Below are positions 56,124 to 64,000 of a stretch of 64,000 nt of DNA, in pieces. A program made the translations under genes and the position numbers. Below the pieces are notes generated by a model. The model made no database searches and was not told where the DNA came from. It saw only the letters and a list, made by a program, of their open reading frames with translations. Within the stretch, counting starts at the first letter, position 1, and every line of letters begins with the position of its first letter. Source of the stretch: Diaphorobacter sp. HDW4B. Lineage in GTDB: Bacteria; Pseudomonadota; Gammaproteobacteria; Burkholderiales; Burkholderiaceae_C. The stretch is from positions 3,780,001 to 3,844,000 of the forward strand of contig NZ_CP049905.1 of NCBI RefSeq assembly GCF_011305535.1. The letters are read 5' to 3'.

Positions 56124-57979
56124 GTGTGAATGGAATTCATTGGAGTCGCGACAAGGTGTTGTTCGCGCTGGCAGACATCGTCATGGTGGCGCTGGCATGG
56201 GGCATTGCGTTCTGGCTGCGTTTCAATTTTGAGCTGCCGGTCGAGTACCGCTCGATGGCGCTGGACACCATGCCATGGGCCGTCGGCTGCATGGTCGTCG
56301 GTTTGGCCGTGGCGCGCGTGCAGCGTCAGGCGTGGCGTTATGTGAGTCTGGCCGATCTGCGGCAACTGGCGTGGGGCGTGCTGCTTGGCGTGCTGGCCAC
56401 CGTGGCCTGCGTGATGGTGCTGCGTTATCCGGGGTTTGCGCGGTCGGTGTTCCCGATCTTTGGTCTGCTGGTGCTGGCGATGCTCTCGGGCGCGCGTGCC
56501 ACTTGGCGCTCGATTGCCGAGCAGCGACACGCGCGCGGTGGTGCGGGCGGACAGTCGTCGCTCATCATCGCGGGCACGCTGGAAGAGGCCGATCAGGCGC
56601 TGCGCACCCTCAAGGGATCGCACGACTGGCAGGTCGTCGGCATCGTGTCGCCGCGCGAGCAGGACGTCAAGCAGAGCCTGCAGAACGTGAGCGTGCTGGG
56701 CACGATCAATCAGTTGGGCCATCTGGCCGAAGCGCATGGCGTGCATTCCGTGCTGCTGGCCAGCGCACCCGGCTCGGCGCTGCGCCGCGAGGTGCTGCTG
56801 CGCTGGTCGGGCTCGCAACTGAATCTGCTGACCATGCCGACGGCGGACCACTGGCTCAACACGCCCGCCACCGATCTGCGGCAGGTCGATCTGGAGGATC
56901 TGCTGGGCCGCACGCCTGTGGTGCTCGATGCGGGCGATCTGGCGGAATGGCTGTCGGGGCAGACCGTGATGATCACCGGTGCGGGTGGCTCCATCGGTTC
57001 GGAGCTGTGCCGTCAGGTGGCGCGTTTTGGCGTGTCGCGGCTGGTGTGCGTGGACGTGTCGGAGGCGGCCATCTACACGCTGGAGCAGGAGCTGCGCATC
57101 GCGCATCCCGAGATGCTGGGCAACTACTACACGGCCAATGTGCGCGAGTATGAGCGCCTGCTGGCGATCGCACAGAAGCACCATCCGGTGGTGATCTTCC
57201 ACGCGGCGGCTTACAAGCATGTGCCGCTCATGGAGGAGAGCAACGAGGTCGAGGCGCTGCGCACCAACGTGCTTGGCACGCTGAACGTGGCGCGCGTGGC
57301 GGGCGAGTGCGGAGCGCAGCGCTTCGTGCTGGTCTCCACCGACAAGGCCGTGAATCCCACGAGCATCATGGGCGCGAGCAAGCGGCTTGCCGAGCGCGTG
57401 GTGCAGGCCATGGCGGATCGTTATCCGTCAACCGAATACGTGGCGGTGCGCTTCGGAAACGTGCTGGGTTCGAGCGGTTCCGTCGTGCCGTTGTTCACGT
57501 CGCAGATTGCACGCGGCGGGCCGGTGACGGTGACGCATCCGGACATCGTGCGCTACTTCATGACGATTCCCGAAGCCGCGCAGCTTGTGGTGCAGGCGGG
57601 GCGTCTGGGGCAGTCGGGGCGTCTGGGGCAGTCGGGGCAGATCTATGTGCTCGACATGGGCGAGCCGGTGAAGATCGTCGAACTCGCGCGCCTGCTGATT
57701 CGCCTGTCGGGCCGCACCGAGACGGAAGTGCCCATCGTCTTCACGGGCTTGCGCCCCGGCGAAAAGCTGTTCGAGGAATGGCTGGCGAACGACGAAACGA
57801 CTTCGGCCACCAGCCATCCACAACTGCGTGTGGTGCATCAGACGGCGGTGGTGCTGTCGCTGTACGAGCTGGAGCGTCTGCAGGGCTGGGTGGAAGACCT
57901 TGGCCCAGCACCCTCACCGAATGTGCTGCGCACGGGCTTGCATGGTTATGTGCAGGAGTACCGCGTGCGCGGGGCTTGA
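56120..57979 (+). CDS. Nucleotide-sugar 4,6-dehydratase, PglF/WbpM/CapD-like
   Basis: A 619-residue membrane enzyme. Four N-terminal hydrophobic segments (about 12-120) and a Rossmann-like middle domain precede an extended SDR domain with the cofactor loop ITGAGGSIGSELCRQ and catalytic SIMGASK, where Met replaces the usual Tyr, as in PglF/WbpM-type 4,6-dehydratases. HAAAYKHVPLMEES is also typical. It makes UDP-4-keto-6-deoxy sugars for the aminotransferase upstream. A perfect 18-bp tandem duplication inserts GRLGQS twice in the C-terminal part. Confidence 0.92.
   Translation: MSVNGIHWSRDKVLFALADIVMVALAWGIAFWLRFNFELPVEYRSMALDTMPWAVGCMVVGLAVARVQRQAWRYVSLADLRQLAWGVLLGVLATVACVMVLRYPGFARSVFPIFGLLVLAMLSGARATWRSIAEQRHARGGAGGQSSLIIAGTLEEADQALRTLKGSHDWQVVGIVSPREQDVKQSLQNVSVLGTINQLGHLAEAHGVHSVLLASAPGSALRREVLLRWSGSQLNLLTMPTADHWLNTPATDLRQVDLEDLLGRTPVVLDAGDLAEWLSGQTVMITGAGGSIGSELCRQVARFGVSRLVCVDVSEAAIYTLEQELRIAHPEMLGNYYTANVREYERLLAIAQKHHPVVIFHAAAYKHVPLMEESNEVEALRTNVLGTLNVARVAGECGAQRFVLVSTDKAVNPTSIMGASKRLAERVVQAMADRYPSTEYVAVRFGNVLGSSGSVVPLFTSQIARGGPVTVTHPDIVRYFMTIPEAAQLVVQAGRLGQSGRLGQSGQIYVLDMGEPVKIVELARLLIRLSGRTETEVPIVFTGLRPGEKLFEEWLANDETTSATSHPQLRVVHQTAVVLSLYELERLQGWVEDLGPAPSPNVLRTGLHGYVQEYRVRGA
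57601..57636 (+). repeat. 18-bp tandem duplication within the PglF-like gene
   Basis: GCGTCTGGGGCAGTCGGG occurs twice, back to back, in frame. It adds six residues (GRLGQS) to the dehydratase without disrupting the frame. The perfect identity suggests a recent slippage event or an unstable locus. Confidence 0.85.
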
Positions 57980-58001
57980 TGGTGGCGTGAACGAATGAGA
58001 A

Positions 58002-58026
58002 ACCGGAATCAGCGCGAGATTCCGGT
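58002..58026. terminator. Terminator-like hairpin at the end of the glycan cluster
   Basis: ACCGGAATC and GATTCCGGT form a perfect 9-bp stem with a 7-base loop, overlapping the last codons of the convergent LON-domain gene. T-runs are weak on both strands. Confidence 0.5.
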
Positions 58027-58647
58027 CTTCTCGAGAATGTCGCTGACCAGCTCCAGACGCGCGAGCGGATTGTCGAGCGACATCATGCGCTGCTTGAGCT
58101 CCAGCGGCATCGGCAGCAGTTCGCACCAACGGTTGGACACCCAGGCGCAGTCGTTCAATTGCGCAGCGGTCGGCGTGGTTTGAATCACAGACGAATCGGG
58201 CGCGCGCTCACGCAGCGATTGCAGTGCGTTGGCCAGCAGGTCGGCGCAGCTTTGCAGCTCGTCGGGAACGGCGACGATCTGGTCGGCAGGCATCATGGTC
58301 ACATCGGCTACCCAGAGGCCATGGCCGAGCAGGCGCTGGCTGGCGATGTGAAAGCGTTCGCTGCCTTTGCAGCGCACCGTCAGCAGTCCCGCCTGCGGGG
58401 TTTGCAGCTCTTCGATGTTGGCGAGCGTGCCGACGTTGTGGAGCTGCTCCTGCGGCGCACCGGCCTTGCGCACTTCCGTGCCGCTTTCAAGCGCCACGAC
58501 ACCGAAGGGCGCGCCCGCCTGATGGCACTTGCGCACCATGTCGAGATAGCGCACTTCGAACACGCGCAGGGAGAGTTCGCCGTCGGGAAAAAGAACCGTG
58601 CCGAGCGGGAACAAGGGCAGGGAAGACAGTGTCAGTTGTTGGGACAT
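58009..58647 (-). CDS. LON substrate-binding-domain protein (COG2802)
   Basis: A 212-residue stand-alone LON N-terminal domain protein. The start region LSSLPLFPLGTVLFPDGELSLRVF and the VRKCHQAGAPFGVVAL block match this family. It lacks the ATPase and protease parts of Lon, so it is not a protease by itself; its role is unknown in general. It lies opposite the glycan cluster and divergent from the YggT gene. Confidence 0.87.
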   Translation of the reverse strand: MSQQLTLSSLPLFPLGTVLFPDGELSLRVFEVRYLDMVRKCHQAGAPFGVVALESGTEVRKAGAPQEQLHNVGTLANIEELQTPQAGLLTVRCKGSERFHIASQRLLGHGLWVADVTMMPADQIVAVPDELQSCADLLANALQSLRERAPDSSVIQTTPTAAQLNDCAWVSNRWCELLPMPLELKQRMMSLDNPLARLELVSDILEKTGISR

Positions 58648-58731
58648 GAGGGGTAGATGCGATCTGCATCGCTATCATCCCACGTTGCGTGAGCCCATTG
58701 GGGCCGTCACGCGGAATTAGTTTGGATCACC

Positions 58732-59292
58732 ATGCTCTTAGATATTGTTTCCCTGCTGCTGGACGTCGTCTGCGGACTGTTCTCTGGCGCTTGCCTGCTC
58801 AGGCTGTACATGCAGATGCAGCGCATTCCGTTCGCCAATCCGATTGGTCAGCTTGTGTTTGTGTTGACGGACTGGCTGGTGATTCCGCTGCGCAAGATCC
58901 TGCCATCGGCGGGGCGTTGGGATCTGTCCTGCCTGATCGGTGCATTCCTGGGGCAACTGGTTCAGCACCTGATTCTGGCGCTGCTCATGGGCTTCCTGTC
59001 CTTGATCGTGTTTGCGCCGCTGGAAGCTGTTTTCGGCATGGTGCGCGTTGCTCTGTCGGGGATGATGATGATGCTCCTCGTGAGCGTGGTTCTGTCATGG
59101 GTGCAGGCCGATTCGTCCATTGGCAGCGCGCTGAACCGACTATGCGAGCCGGTGCTCAGGCCCATCCGTCGGGTTGTGCCGATCATGGGCGGATTCGATT
59201 TCTCGCCGCTGGTGGCCATGGTGATTTTGCAGGTGCTGCTGATCGTGCTGAAACATCTGCGCACGACGGTGCTGAGCATCGCCATCGCCTGA
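58732..59292 (+). CDS. YggT family integral membrane protein
   Basis: A 186-residue protein with two YggT repeats: IPFANPIGQLVFVLTDWLVIPLRKILP in the first half (shown by the segment around residues 30-60) and LCEPVLRPIRRVVPIMGGFDFSPLV in the second, each following a hydrophobic region. YggT proteins are linked to osmotic or cell-division-related functions in other bacteria, but the activity is unknown. The gene stands alone and ends at a strong terminator. Confidence 0.85.
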   Translation: MLLDIVSLLLDVVCGLFSGACLLRLYMQMQRIPFANPIGQLVFVLTDWLVIPLRKILPSAGRWDLSCLIGAFLGQLVQHLILALLMGFLSLIVFAPLEAVFGMVRVALSGMMMMLLVSVVLSWVQADSSIGSALNRLCEPVLRPIRRVVPIMGGFDFSPLVAMVILQVLLIVLKHLRTTVLSIAIA

Positions 59293-59315
59293 GTTCACGT
59301 CTTTTTTCAGCCATG

Positions 59316-59354
59316 AAAAAACCGCCAGATCCTTGCGGAGACTGGCGGTTTTTT
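59316..59354. terminator. Strong bidirectional terminator (yggT / accD)
   Basis: AAAAAACCGCCAG and CTGGCGGTTTTTT are perfect complements around a 13-base loop. It separates the convergent yggT and accD genes and should work on both strands. Confidence 0.93.
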
Positions 59355-59389
59355 TGTGAGCACTGAAAACTGAGTTTCAGATCACCTGA

Positions 59390-60262
59390 TCAGGCAACGG
59401 AATCGGCTGGCAAGCGTTGCAGCATGGCCAGCGATTGCGCGATGGTCTGGCGCAGTTCGCGGCGGTCGCAGATGAAGTCGACGGCACCCTTGGTCTGCAG
59501 GAACTCGGCGCGCTGGAAACCTTCGGGCAGCTTCACGCGCACGGTGGATTCGATCACGCGAGGGCCGGCAAAGCCGATCAGGGCCTTGGGTTCGGCGATC
59601 ACGATGTCGCCCACGAACGCAAAGCCAGCCGAGACGCCACCCATGGTCGGGTCGGTCAGCACGCTGATGTAGGGCAGGCCCTTCTTCGCCAGACGCGTGA
59701 GCGCTGCGTTGGTCTTGGCCATCTGCATGAGCGACAGCAGGCCTTCCTGCATGCGCGCACCGCCGGTGGCGGTGAAGCAGATGAAAGGCACCTTCTGCTC
59801 GATGGCGGTTTCGACGCCGCGCACAAAGCGCTCGCCGACCACGGAGCCCATGGAGCCGCCCATGAATTCGAACTCGAAACAGGCAGCGACCACGTTGATG
59901 CTCTTGACGGCACCGCCCATGACGATCAGCGCATCGGTCTCGCCGGTGTGCTCCAGCGCTTCCTTCAGACGCTCTGGGTACTTGCGGCTGTCCTTGAACT
60001 TGAGCGGATCGACCGGCAGGACTTCCTGACCGATCTCGTAGCGGCCTTCCGGATCGAGGAACGCGTCCAGACGGGCGCGCGCGCCGATGCGGTGATGGTG
60101 ACCGCAGGTCGGGCAGACCATCTGGTTGTGCTCCAGATCGTTCTTGTAGAGCACGGATTCGCAGCTGGGGCACTTGATCCAAAGGCCCTCGGGCATTTGG
60201 CGGCGTTCAGCGGGGTCGGTCTGCTGAATCTTGGAAGGCAGCAGTTTTTCGAGCCAGGACAT
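59390..60262 (-). CDS. accD: Acetyl-CoA carboxylase carboxyltransferase subunit beta
   Basis: A 290-residue subunit that, with AccA, transfers CO2 from biotin to acetyl-CoA for malonyl-CoA. An N-terminal Cys4 zinc finger uses Cys31, Cys34, Cys50 and Cys53 (CPSCES and CPTCGHHH), followed by the carboxyltransferase domain with [13 protein letters not shown] and [15 protein letters not shown]. The start is the ATG giving [12 protein letters not shown]. It is the last gene of the truA-trp operon, supplying malonyl-CoA for the fab genes. Confidence 0.97.
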   Translation of the reverse strand: MSWLEKLLPSKIQQTDPAERRQMPEGLWIKCPSCESVLYKNDLEHNQMVCPTCGHHHRIGARARLDAFLDPEGRYEIGQEVLPVDPLKFKDSRKYPERLKEALEHTGETDALIVMGGAVKSINVVAACFEFEFMGGSMGSVVGERFVRGVETAIEQKVPFICFTATGGARMQEGLLSLMQMAKTNAALTRLAKKGLPYISVLTDPTMGGVSAGFAFVGDIVIAEPKALIGFAGPRVIESTVRVKLPEGFQRAEFLQTKGAVDFICDRRELRQTIAQSLAMLQRLPADSVA

Positions 60263-60336
60263 AGGTTTCCTTTCCAATACGCAAGCGCCGCGGCTCATTT
60301 CATTTTGAGAAAAGCGAGCCGGGCGTGATGGCGGGA

Positions 60337-61146
60337 TTATGCGTCCATTGCCTTGCGCACGCCGCGCAGGAAATCGACGGTCAGGGGAATGATCTTTTCG
60401 TGGGGCTGATCTTCGAGCAACTGGATGATCTTGCTGCCGATGATGACCGCGTCGGAGAACTTGGCGATCGTGGCCGCAGTCTGCGCATCACGAATGCCGA
60501 AGCCCACGCCCACGGGGATCTTCACGTGCTCGCGGATCTTGGGCAGCATGGCTTCGACGGCTGCGGTGTCGAGCGCGCCGGAGCCGGTCACGCCCTTGAG
60601 CGACACGTAGTACACGTAGCCGCTGGCCACATCCGCCACCTGCTGCATGCGCGCAGGCGTGCTGGTGGGGGCGAGCAGGAAGATCAGATCGATGTTCTTC
60701 GCGCGCAGCTTGGCGGCGAACTCGGTCACTTCTTCGGGCGGGTAGTCGACGATCAGCACGCCATCGACGCCAGCTTCCGCAGCATCGTTGACGAAGGCGT
60801 CGACGCCGTGGCTCTGGTCGTAGCGTTCCACCGGGTTGGCGTAGCCCATCAGCACCACGGGCGTGGTCTGGTTGCGCTGGCGGAACTCGCGCACATAGGC
60901 GAGCACCTGCTTGAGGTTCACGCCGTTGGCGATTGCGCGGTCACCGGCTTTCTGGATCACGGGGCCGTCGGCCATCGGGTCGGAGAACGGCACGCCGAGT
61001 TCGATCACGTCGGCACCGGCCTCGACCATGCCGTGCATGAGCGAAGGCGTGATCGCAGCGAACGGGTAGCCTGCGGTGATGTACGGAATCAGGGCCGAGC
61101 GGCCTTCGGATTTGAGTTTTTCGAATGTGGTGTCGATGCGGCTCAT
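60337..61146 (-). CDS. trpA: Tryptophan synthase alpha subunit
   Basis: A 269-residue TIM-barrel enzyme that splits indole-3-glycerol phosphate. Catalytic Glu49 and Asp60 lie in [18 protein letters not shown], and the phosphate loop is [15 protein letters not shown]. It channels indole to TrpB. Its ATG overlaps the trpB stop codon (ATGA), so the two subunits are translationally coupled; a longer upstream frame overlaps trpB and is not real. Confidence 0.97.
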   Translation of the reverse strand: MSRIDTTFEKLKSEGRSALIPYITAGYPFAAITPSLMHGMVEAGADVIELGVPFSDPMADGPVIQKAGDRAIANGVNLKQVLAYVREFRQRNQTTPVVLMGYANPVERYDQSHGVDAFVNDAAEAGVDGVLIVDYPPEEVTEFAAKLRAKNIDLIFLLAPTSTPARMQQVADVASGYVYYVSLKGVTGSGALDTAAVEAMLPKIREHVKIPVGVGFGIRDAQTAATIAKFSDAVIIGSKIIQLLEDQPHEKIIPLTVDFLRGVRKAMDA

Positions 61147-62411
61147 GCTGCAGGACCTCCCTTGACGGTATGACCGCGCATGCTGGGGCGGTCGTAGTAA
61201 TCGCTGCCGGAGAGATCGGCCACGGTGCCGATGTCCTTGTCGCCGCGGCCGGACAGGCACACGAGAATGGACTCGTCCTTGCGCATTTCCTTGGCGAGTT
61301 TCATCGCGTAGGCAAAGGCGTGGCTCGATTCGAGCGCGGGGATGATGCCTTCGGTGCGGCACAGGTAGTGGAATGCGTCGAGCGCTTCCTTGTCGGTGAT
61401 GCCGACGTATTGCGCGCGTTTGATTTCCTGCAACCAGGCGTGCTCGGGGCCGACGCCCGGATAGTCCAGACCCGCGCTGATGCTGTGCGTTTCGGTGATC
61501 TGGCCGTCTTCGTCCTGAAGAATGTAGGTGCGGTTGCCGTGCAGCACGCCCGAGGAGCCGCGCTGCAGCGAAGCGGAATGCTTGCCGCTCTCGAGGCCTT
61601 CGCCCGCCGCTTCCACGCCGATCAGACGCGTTTCTTCATGCGGGATGTAGGGGTAGAAAATGCCCATGGCATTGCTGCCGCCGCCCACGCAGGCGACGAC
61701 GGCGTCGGGCTGCTCGGCGGCGCTCTTCTGGTCCTTGAGCATCTCGGGCATCTGCGTGAGGCATTCATTGCCGATCACGCTCTGGAAGTCGCGCACCATC
61801 ATCGGATAGGGGTGCGGACCGGCCACGGTGCCGATGATGTAGAACGTGTTGTCCACGTTCGCCACCCAGTCGCGCATGGCTTCGTTGAGCGCGTCCTTGA
61901 GCGTCTTGCTGCCCGACTCGACAGGCACGACGGTCGCGCCCAGCAGCTTCATGCGGTAGACGTTGGGGCTTTGGCGTTTGACGTCTTCGGCACCCATGTA
62001 GACCACGCATTCGAGGCCGTAGCGCGCGCAGATCGTCGCCGTGGCAACGCCGTGCTGACCTGCGCCGGTTTCGGCGATGATGCGCGGTTTGCCCATGCGC
62101 TTGGCGAGCATGGCCTGGCCGATCACGTTGTTGATCTTGTGCGCGCCCGTGTGGTTCAGGTCTTCGCGCTTCAGATAGATCTGCGCGCCGCCCATTTCCT
62201 CGCTGGTGCGGGCAGCGTGGTAGACGGGTGAGGGACGGCCCACGAAGTGCGCCAGTTCGTAGCGGAATTCACGCAGGAACTCCGGGTCGTTCTGGTACTT
62301 GGCATAGGCCTTACGCAGTTCGTTGATCGCGTGGGTCAGCGTTTCGCTGGCGAAGGTGCCGCCATAGGGCCCGAAGTGGCCCAGGGCATCTGGGTAGTTG
62401 TATGGGGTCAT
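61143..62411 (-). CDS. trpB: Tryptophan synthase beta subunit
   Basis: A 422-residue PLP enzyme that makes tryptophan from indole and serine. The PLP-binding Lys92 is in [11 protein letters not shown], the Gly-rich phosphate loop is [12 protein letters not shown], and [14 protein letters not shown] follows the N-terminal region. It forms the alpha2-beta2 complex with TrpA. It lies 19 bp after trpF, with no leader peptide visible. Confidence 0.97.
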   Translation of the reverse strand: MTPYNYPDALGHFGPYGGTFASETLTHAINELRKAYAKYQNDPEFLREFRYELAHFVGRPSPVYHAARTSEEMGGAQIYLKREDLNHTGAHKINNVIGQAMLAKRMGKPRIIAETGAGQHGVATATICARYGLECVVYMGAEDVKRQSPNVYRMKLLGATVVPVESGSKTLKDALNEAMRDWVANVDNTFYIIGTVAGPHPYPMMVRDFQSVIGNECLTQMPEMLKDQKSAAEQPDAVVACVGGGSNAMGIFYPYIPHEETRLIGVEAAGEGLESGKHSASLQRGSSGVLHGNRTYILQDEDGQITETHSISAGLDYPGVGPEHAWLQEIKRAQYVGITDKEALDAFHYLCRTEGIIPALESSHAFAYAMKLAKEMRKDESILVCLSGRGDKDIGTVADLSGSDYYDRPSMRGHTVKGGPAA

Positions 62412-62430
62412 GGTCTAAAGAATTCTTCAA

Positions 62431-63156
62431 TCAAGCGGTTGCTGCATCGGCGGCGCGAACGGCGGCGATGAAGCGATGGATTTTGTCGGCGTCCTTGATG
62501 CCCTTGAGCGTTCCGCCCCCGGGTGCATCGGCTTCGACGCCGGAGCTCACATCAACGGCCAGCGTCAGGCAACGCGGCTTCACCTGCAAAATGCCATCGG
62601 TCACGTTTGCAGGCGTGAGTCCACCAGACAAAACGAGATGAGAGGCTACGCTTGGTGGAAGGAGTGACCAATTGAATGTTTTGCCGCCGCCACCGAATCC
62701 GTCGACATGAGCGTCAAGGAGGATGGCCCGGGCTTGAGAGTGATCTTCCGCGTATTTTACGAGGTTGAAGGAAGCCGCACCATCACCCAATGGAATTCTG
62801 GCTGCGCGCAGGTAGGGGCGATGGCCCTGGCCGCTCGCCAGCCAGCAGGCTTCGGGCGTTTCATCGCCGTGAAATTGCAGCATGGAGCCGGGAATCCGGT
62901 CGCTGGCGGCAATGACTTCTTCAGCCGGAGCATTCACGAACAGCAACACGGGCGTGACGAAAGGCGGCAGGCGGCGTGCCAGCTCGGCCGCTCGTTCGAC
63001 CGAAACGGCACGCGGGCTCTTGGCGTAGAGCACAAAACCGATAGCGTCAGCGCCAGCGAAGACGGCGGCATCAACGTCCTGCTCGCGCGTGAGTCCGCAG
63101 ATCTTGATGCGGGTGCGGGCGGCAACGTTGGTGGAAACGGAGGAATTCGAACTCAT
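62431..63156 (-). CDS. trpF: Phosphoribosylanthranilate isomerase
   Basis: A 241-residue TIM-barrel enzyme of tryptophan synthesis. The catalytic Cys is in IKICGLTREQDV and the catalytic Asp in ILLDAHVDGFGGGGKTFNW; LSGGLTPANV and VDVSSGVE are also typical. I chose the ATG at MSSNSSVST, which overlaps the truA stop (ATGA), over a TTG three codons upstream. Its separation from trpC/trpD/trpG is normal for betaproteobacteria, where trpF-trpB-trpA form their own cluster. Confidence 0.95.
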   Translation of the reverse strand: MSSNSSVSTNVAARTRIKICGLTREQDVDAAVFAGADAIGFVLYAKSPRAVSVERAAELARRLPPFVTPVLLFVNAPAEEVIAASDRIPGSMLQFHGDETPEACWLASGQGHRPYLRAARIPLGDGAASFNLVKYAEDHSQARAILLDAHVDGFGGGGKTFNWSLLPPSVASHLVLSGGLTPANVTDGILQVKPRCLTLAVDVSSGVEADAPGGGTLKGIKDADKIHRFIAAVRAADAATA

Positions 63157-63989
63157 GGGAGCCAATCATACGCAGCCGTGCGGGTGGGAAGTCCCCATTT
63201 CTCGTCATAGACCGGGCCCAAAAAGTAAAGACCTGCCGGAGAAAAAGTGGGGGCTGCCGCATCACGCGACCGGGCGGCCAGCACGTCCAGCATCCATTCC
63301 GGCTCTTGATTTCCTTGGCCGACCGCGATCAGGCAGCCCATGATGTTGCGGATCATGTGATGCAAAAACGCATTGGCTTCGAACTCGAAGCGCCAGTAGC
63401 AGGGCGTGAAATGGTGCAGGTCGCTGCGTTCGTCTTCATGCAATGGCGCGGCTGGGCCACGGCGCGTGATGGCGATGCGCTGCATGGTTTTGATCGGTGA
63501 TTTGGCCTGACAGGCCGAGGCGCGAAACGAGGTGAAGTCGTGTTCACCCAGAAGGTAAGAGGCGGCGCGCTCCATTGCTCCGCCATTCATGGGGTAGAAC
63601 ACCCAGCCCACGCGGCCTGCATCCACGCTGGGGCGCACAGGGGACTGCAGCAGCACATAGGCGTAGCGGCGTGCCGTGGCGCTGAAGCGTGAGTGAAATT
63701 CCTCGGGCACGGGCTGCGCCCATTGCACGGCAATGTCGGGTGGCAAAAATGCGTTGGTACCACGCACCCATGAAGAGGGTGTGCGCTGCAGTTCGGTGTC
63801 GAAGTGCACCACTTGCATGAGTCCGTGCACGCCAGCATCGGTGCGGCCTGCACAGGTCGTTGCTACCTTATGAGTAGCAAAGCGGCCCAGGGCCGCTTCG
63901 AGATGATCCTGTACGGTGTTGCCGGACAACTGGCTTTGCCAGCCGCTGTAGGCCTGACCGTTGTAACTTACGCCCAATGCGATCCGCAT
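63153..63989 (-). CDS. truA: tRNA pseudouridine(38-40) synthase
   Basis: A 278-residue pseudouridine synthase acting on positions 38-40 of tRNAs. The catalytic Asp51 is in AGRTDAGVHG, and FLHHMIRNIMG is a second conserved block. The ATG is preceded by AGGAG in the last bases of the window, so the gene is complete. In related genomes the genes upstream are usually fimV, asd and leu genes; here the operon continues beyond the right edge. Confidence 0.96.
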   Translation of the reverse strand: MRIALGVSYNGQAYSGWQSQLSGNTVQDHLEAALGRFATHKVATTCAGRTDAGVHGLMQVVHFDTELQRTPSSWVRGTNAFLPPDIAVQWAQPVPEEFHSRFSATARRYAYVLLQSPVRPSVDAGRVGWVFYPMNGGAMERAASYLLGEHDFTSFRASACQAKSPIKTMQRIAITRRGPAAPLHEDERSDLHHFTPCYWRFEFEANAFLHHMIRNIMGCLIAVGQGNQEPEWMLDVLAARSRDAAAPTFSPAGLYFLGPVYDEKWGLPTRTAAYDWLP

Positions 63990-64000
63990 CGAAATCTCCT

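Overview
The window looks like a chromosomal core segment of a Comamonadaceae bacterium (Betaproteobacteria, Burkholderiales; Comamonas/Delftia/Acidovorax-like). The evidence is uniformly GC-rich coding sequence, dense gene packing with many ATGA/GTGA stop-start overlaps, a cysteine-free L32, a bimodular QueF, and gene orders I associate with this family: yceD-rpmF-plsX-fabHDG-acpP-fabF, rpoE-rseA-rseB-mucD, lepA-lepB-DUF4845-rnc-era-recO-pdxJ-acpS-nagZ, and truA-trpF-trpB-trpA-accD. The genus call is inference; no rRNA or tRNA gene is present.

Layout. 1-5,110: an OmpA-domain protein, a TetR regulator divergent from a MaoC-like hydratase across a doubled palindromic operator, an EamA/DMT transporter, and dinB followed by a repeat-like spacer. 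5,112-11,102 (minus strand): queF, a prolyl-4-hydroxylase-like oxygenase, yaaA and rne. 11,703-14,140: a complete group II intron with an RT-maturase-HNH protein, lying between rne and rluC and pointing in the rne direction. 14,612-19,797: rluC, a HAD phosphatase, a Rieske protein, an S49 peptidase, then an rsmI-like gene and maf (minus), and yceD. 19,957-25,695: rpmF and the fatty-acid synthesis operon. 25,768-30,457: a YgfX-like protein and the sigma-E envelope-stress module. 30,968-39,014: lepA to nagZ, a chain of translation, RNA-processing, vitamin B6, ACP-activation and cell-wall-recycling genes. 38,984-45,889: a LysR regulator and divergent hydrolase, an SbmA/YddA-type ABC exporter, a phosphofructokinase, an exported SUKH-like protein and an MscS channel. 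46,005-46,300: a head-to-head pair of palindromic repeats. 46,374-49,114 (minus): a REC-GGDEF diguanylate cyclase and lysS. 49,269-57,979: a surface-glycan cluster (UDP-glucose dehydrogenase, flippase-like protein, two methyltransferases, GT2, aminotransferase, phosphoglycosyltransferase, PglF/WbpM-like dehydratase). 58,009-63,989: a LON-domain protein, a YggT protein and the accD-trpABF-truA operon, which probably continues past the right edge.

How it works together. Most of the segment is housekeeping: fatty-acid initiation and elongation (PlsX, FabH, FabD, FabG, AcpP, FabF, AcpS, AccD), envelope stress (RpoE, RseA, RseB, MucD), protein export (LepB), RNA decay and maturation (RNase E, RNase III, RluC, TruA) and tryptophan synthesis. 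The accessory signals are the intron upstream of rne, the repeat doublet, the glycan cluster, and several regulatory sequences: the TetR operators, the acpP promoter palindrome, and the lepA leader with its terminator and DnaA-box-like sites. I saw no CRISPR array, prophage or IS transposase, and no system that I would call clearly new.
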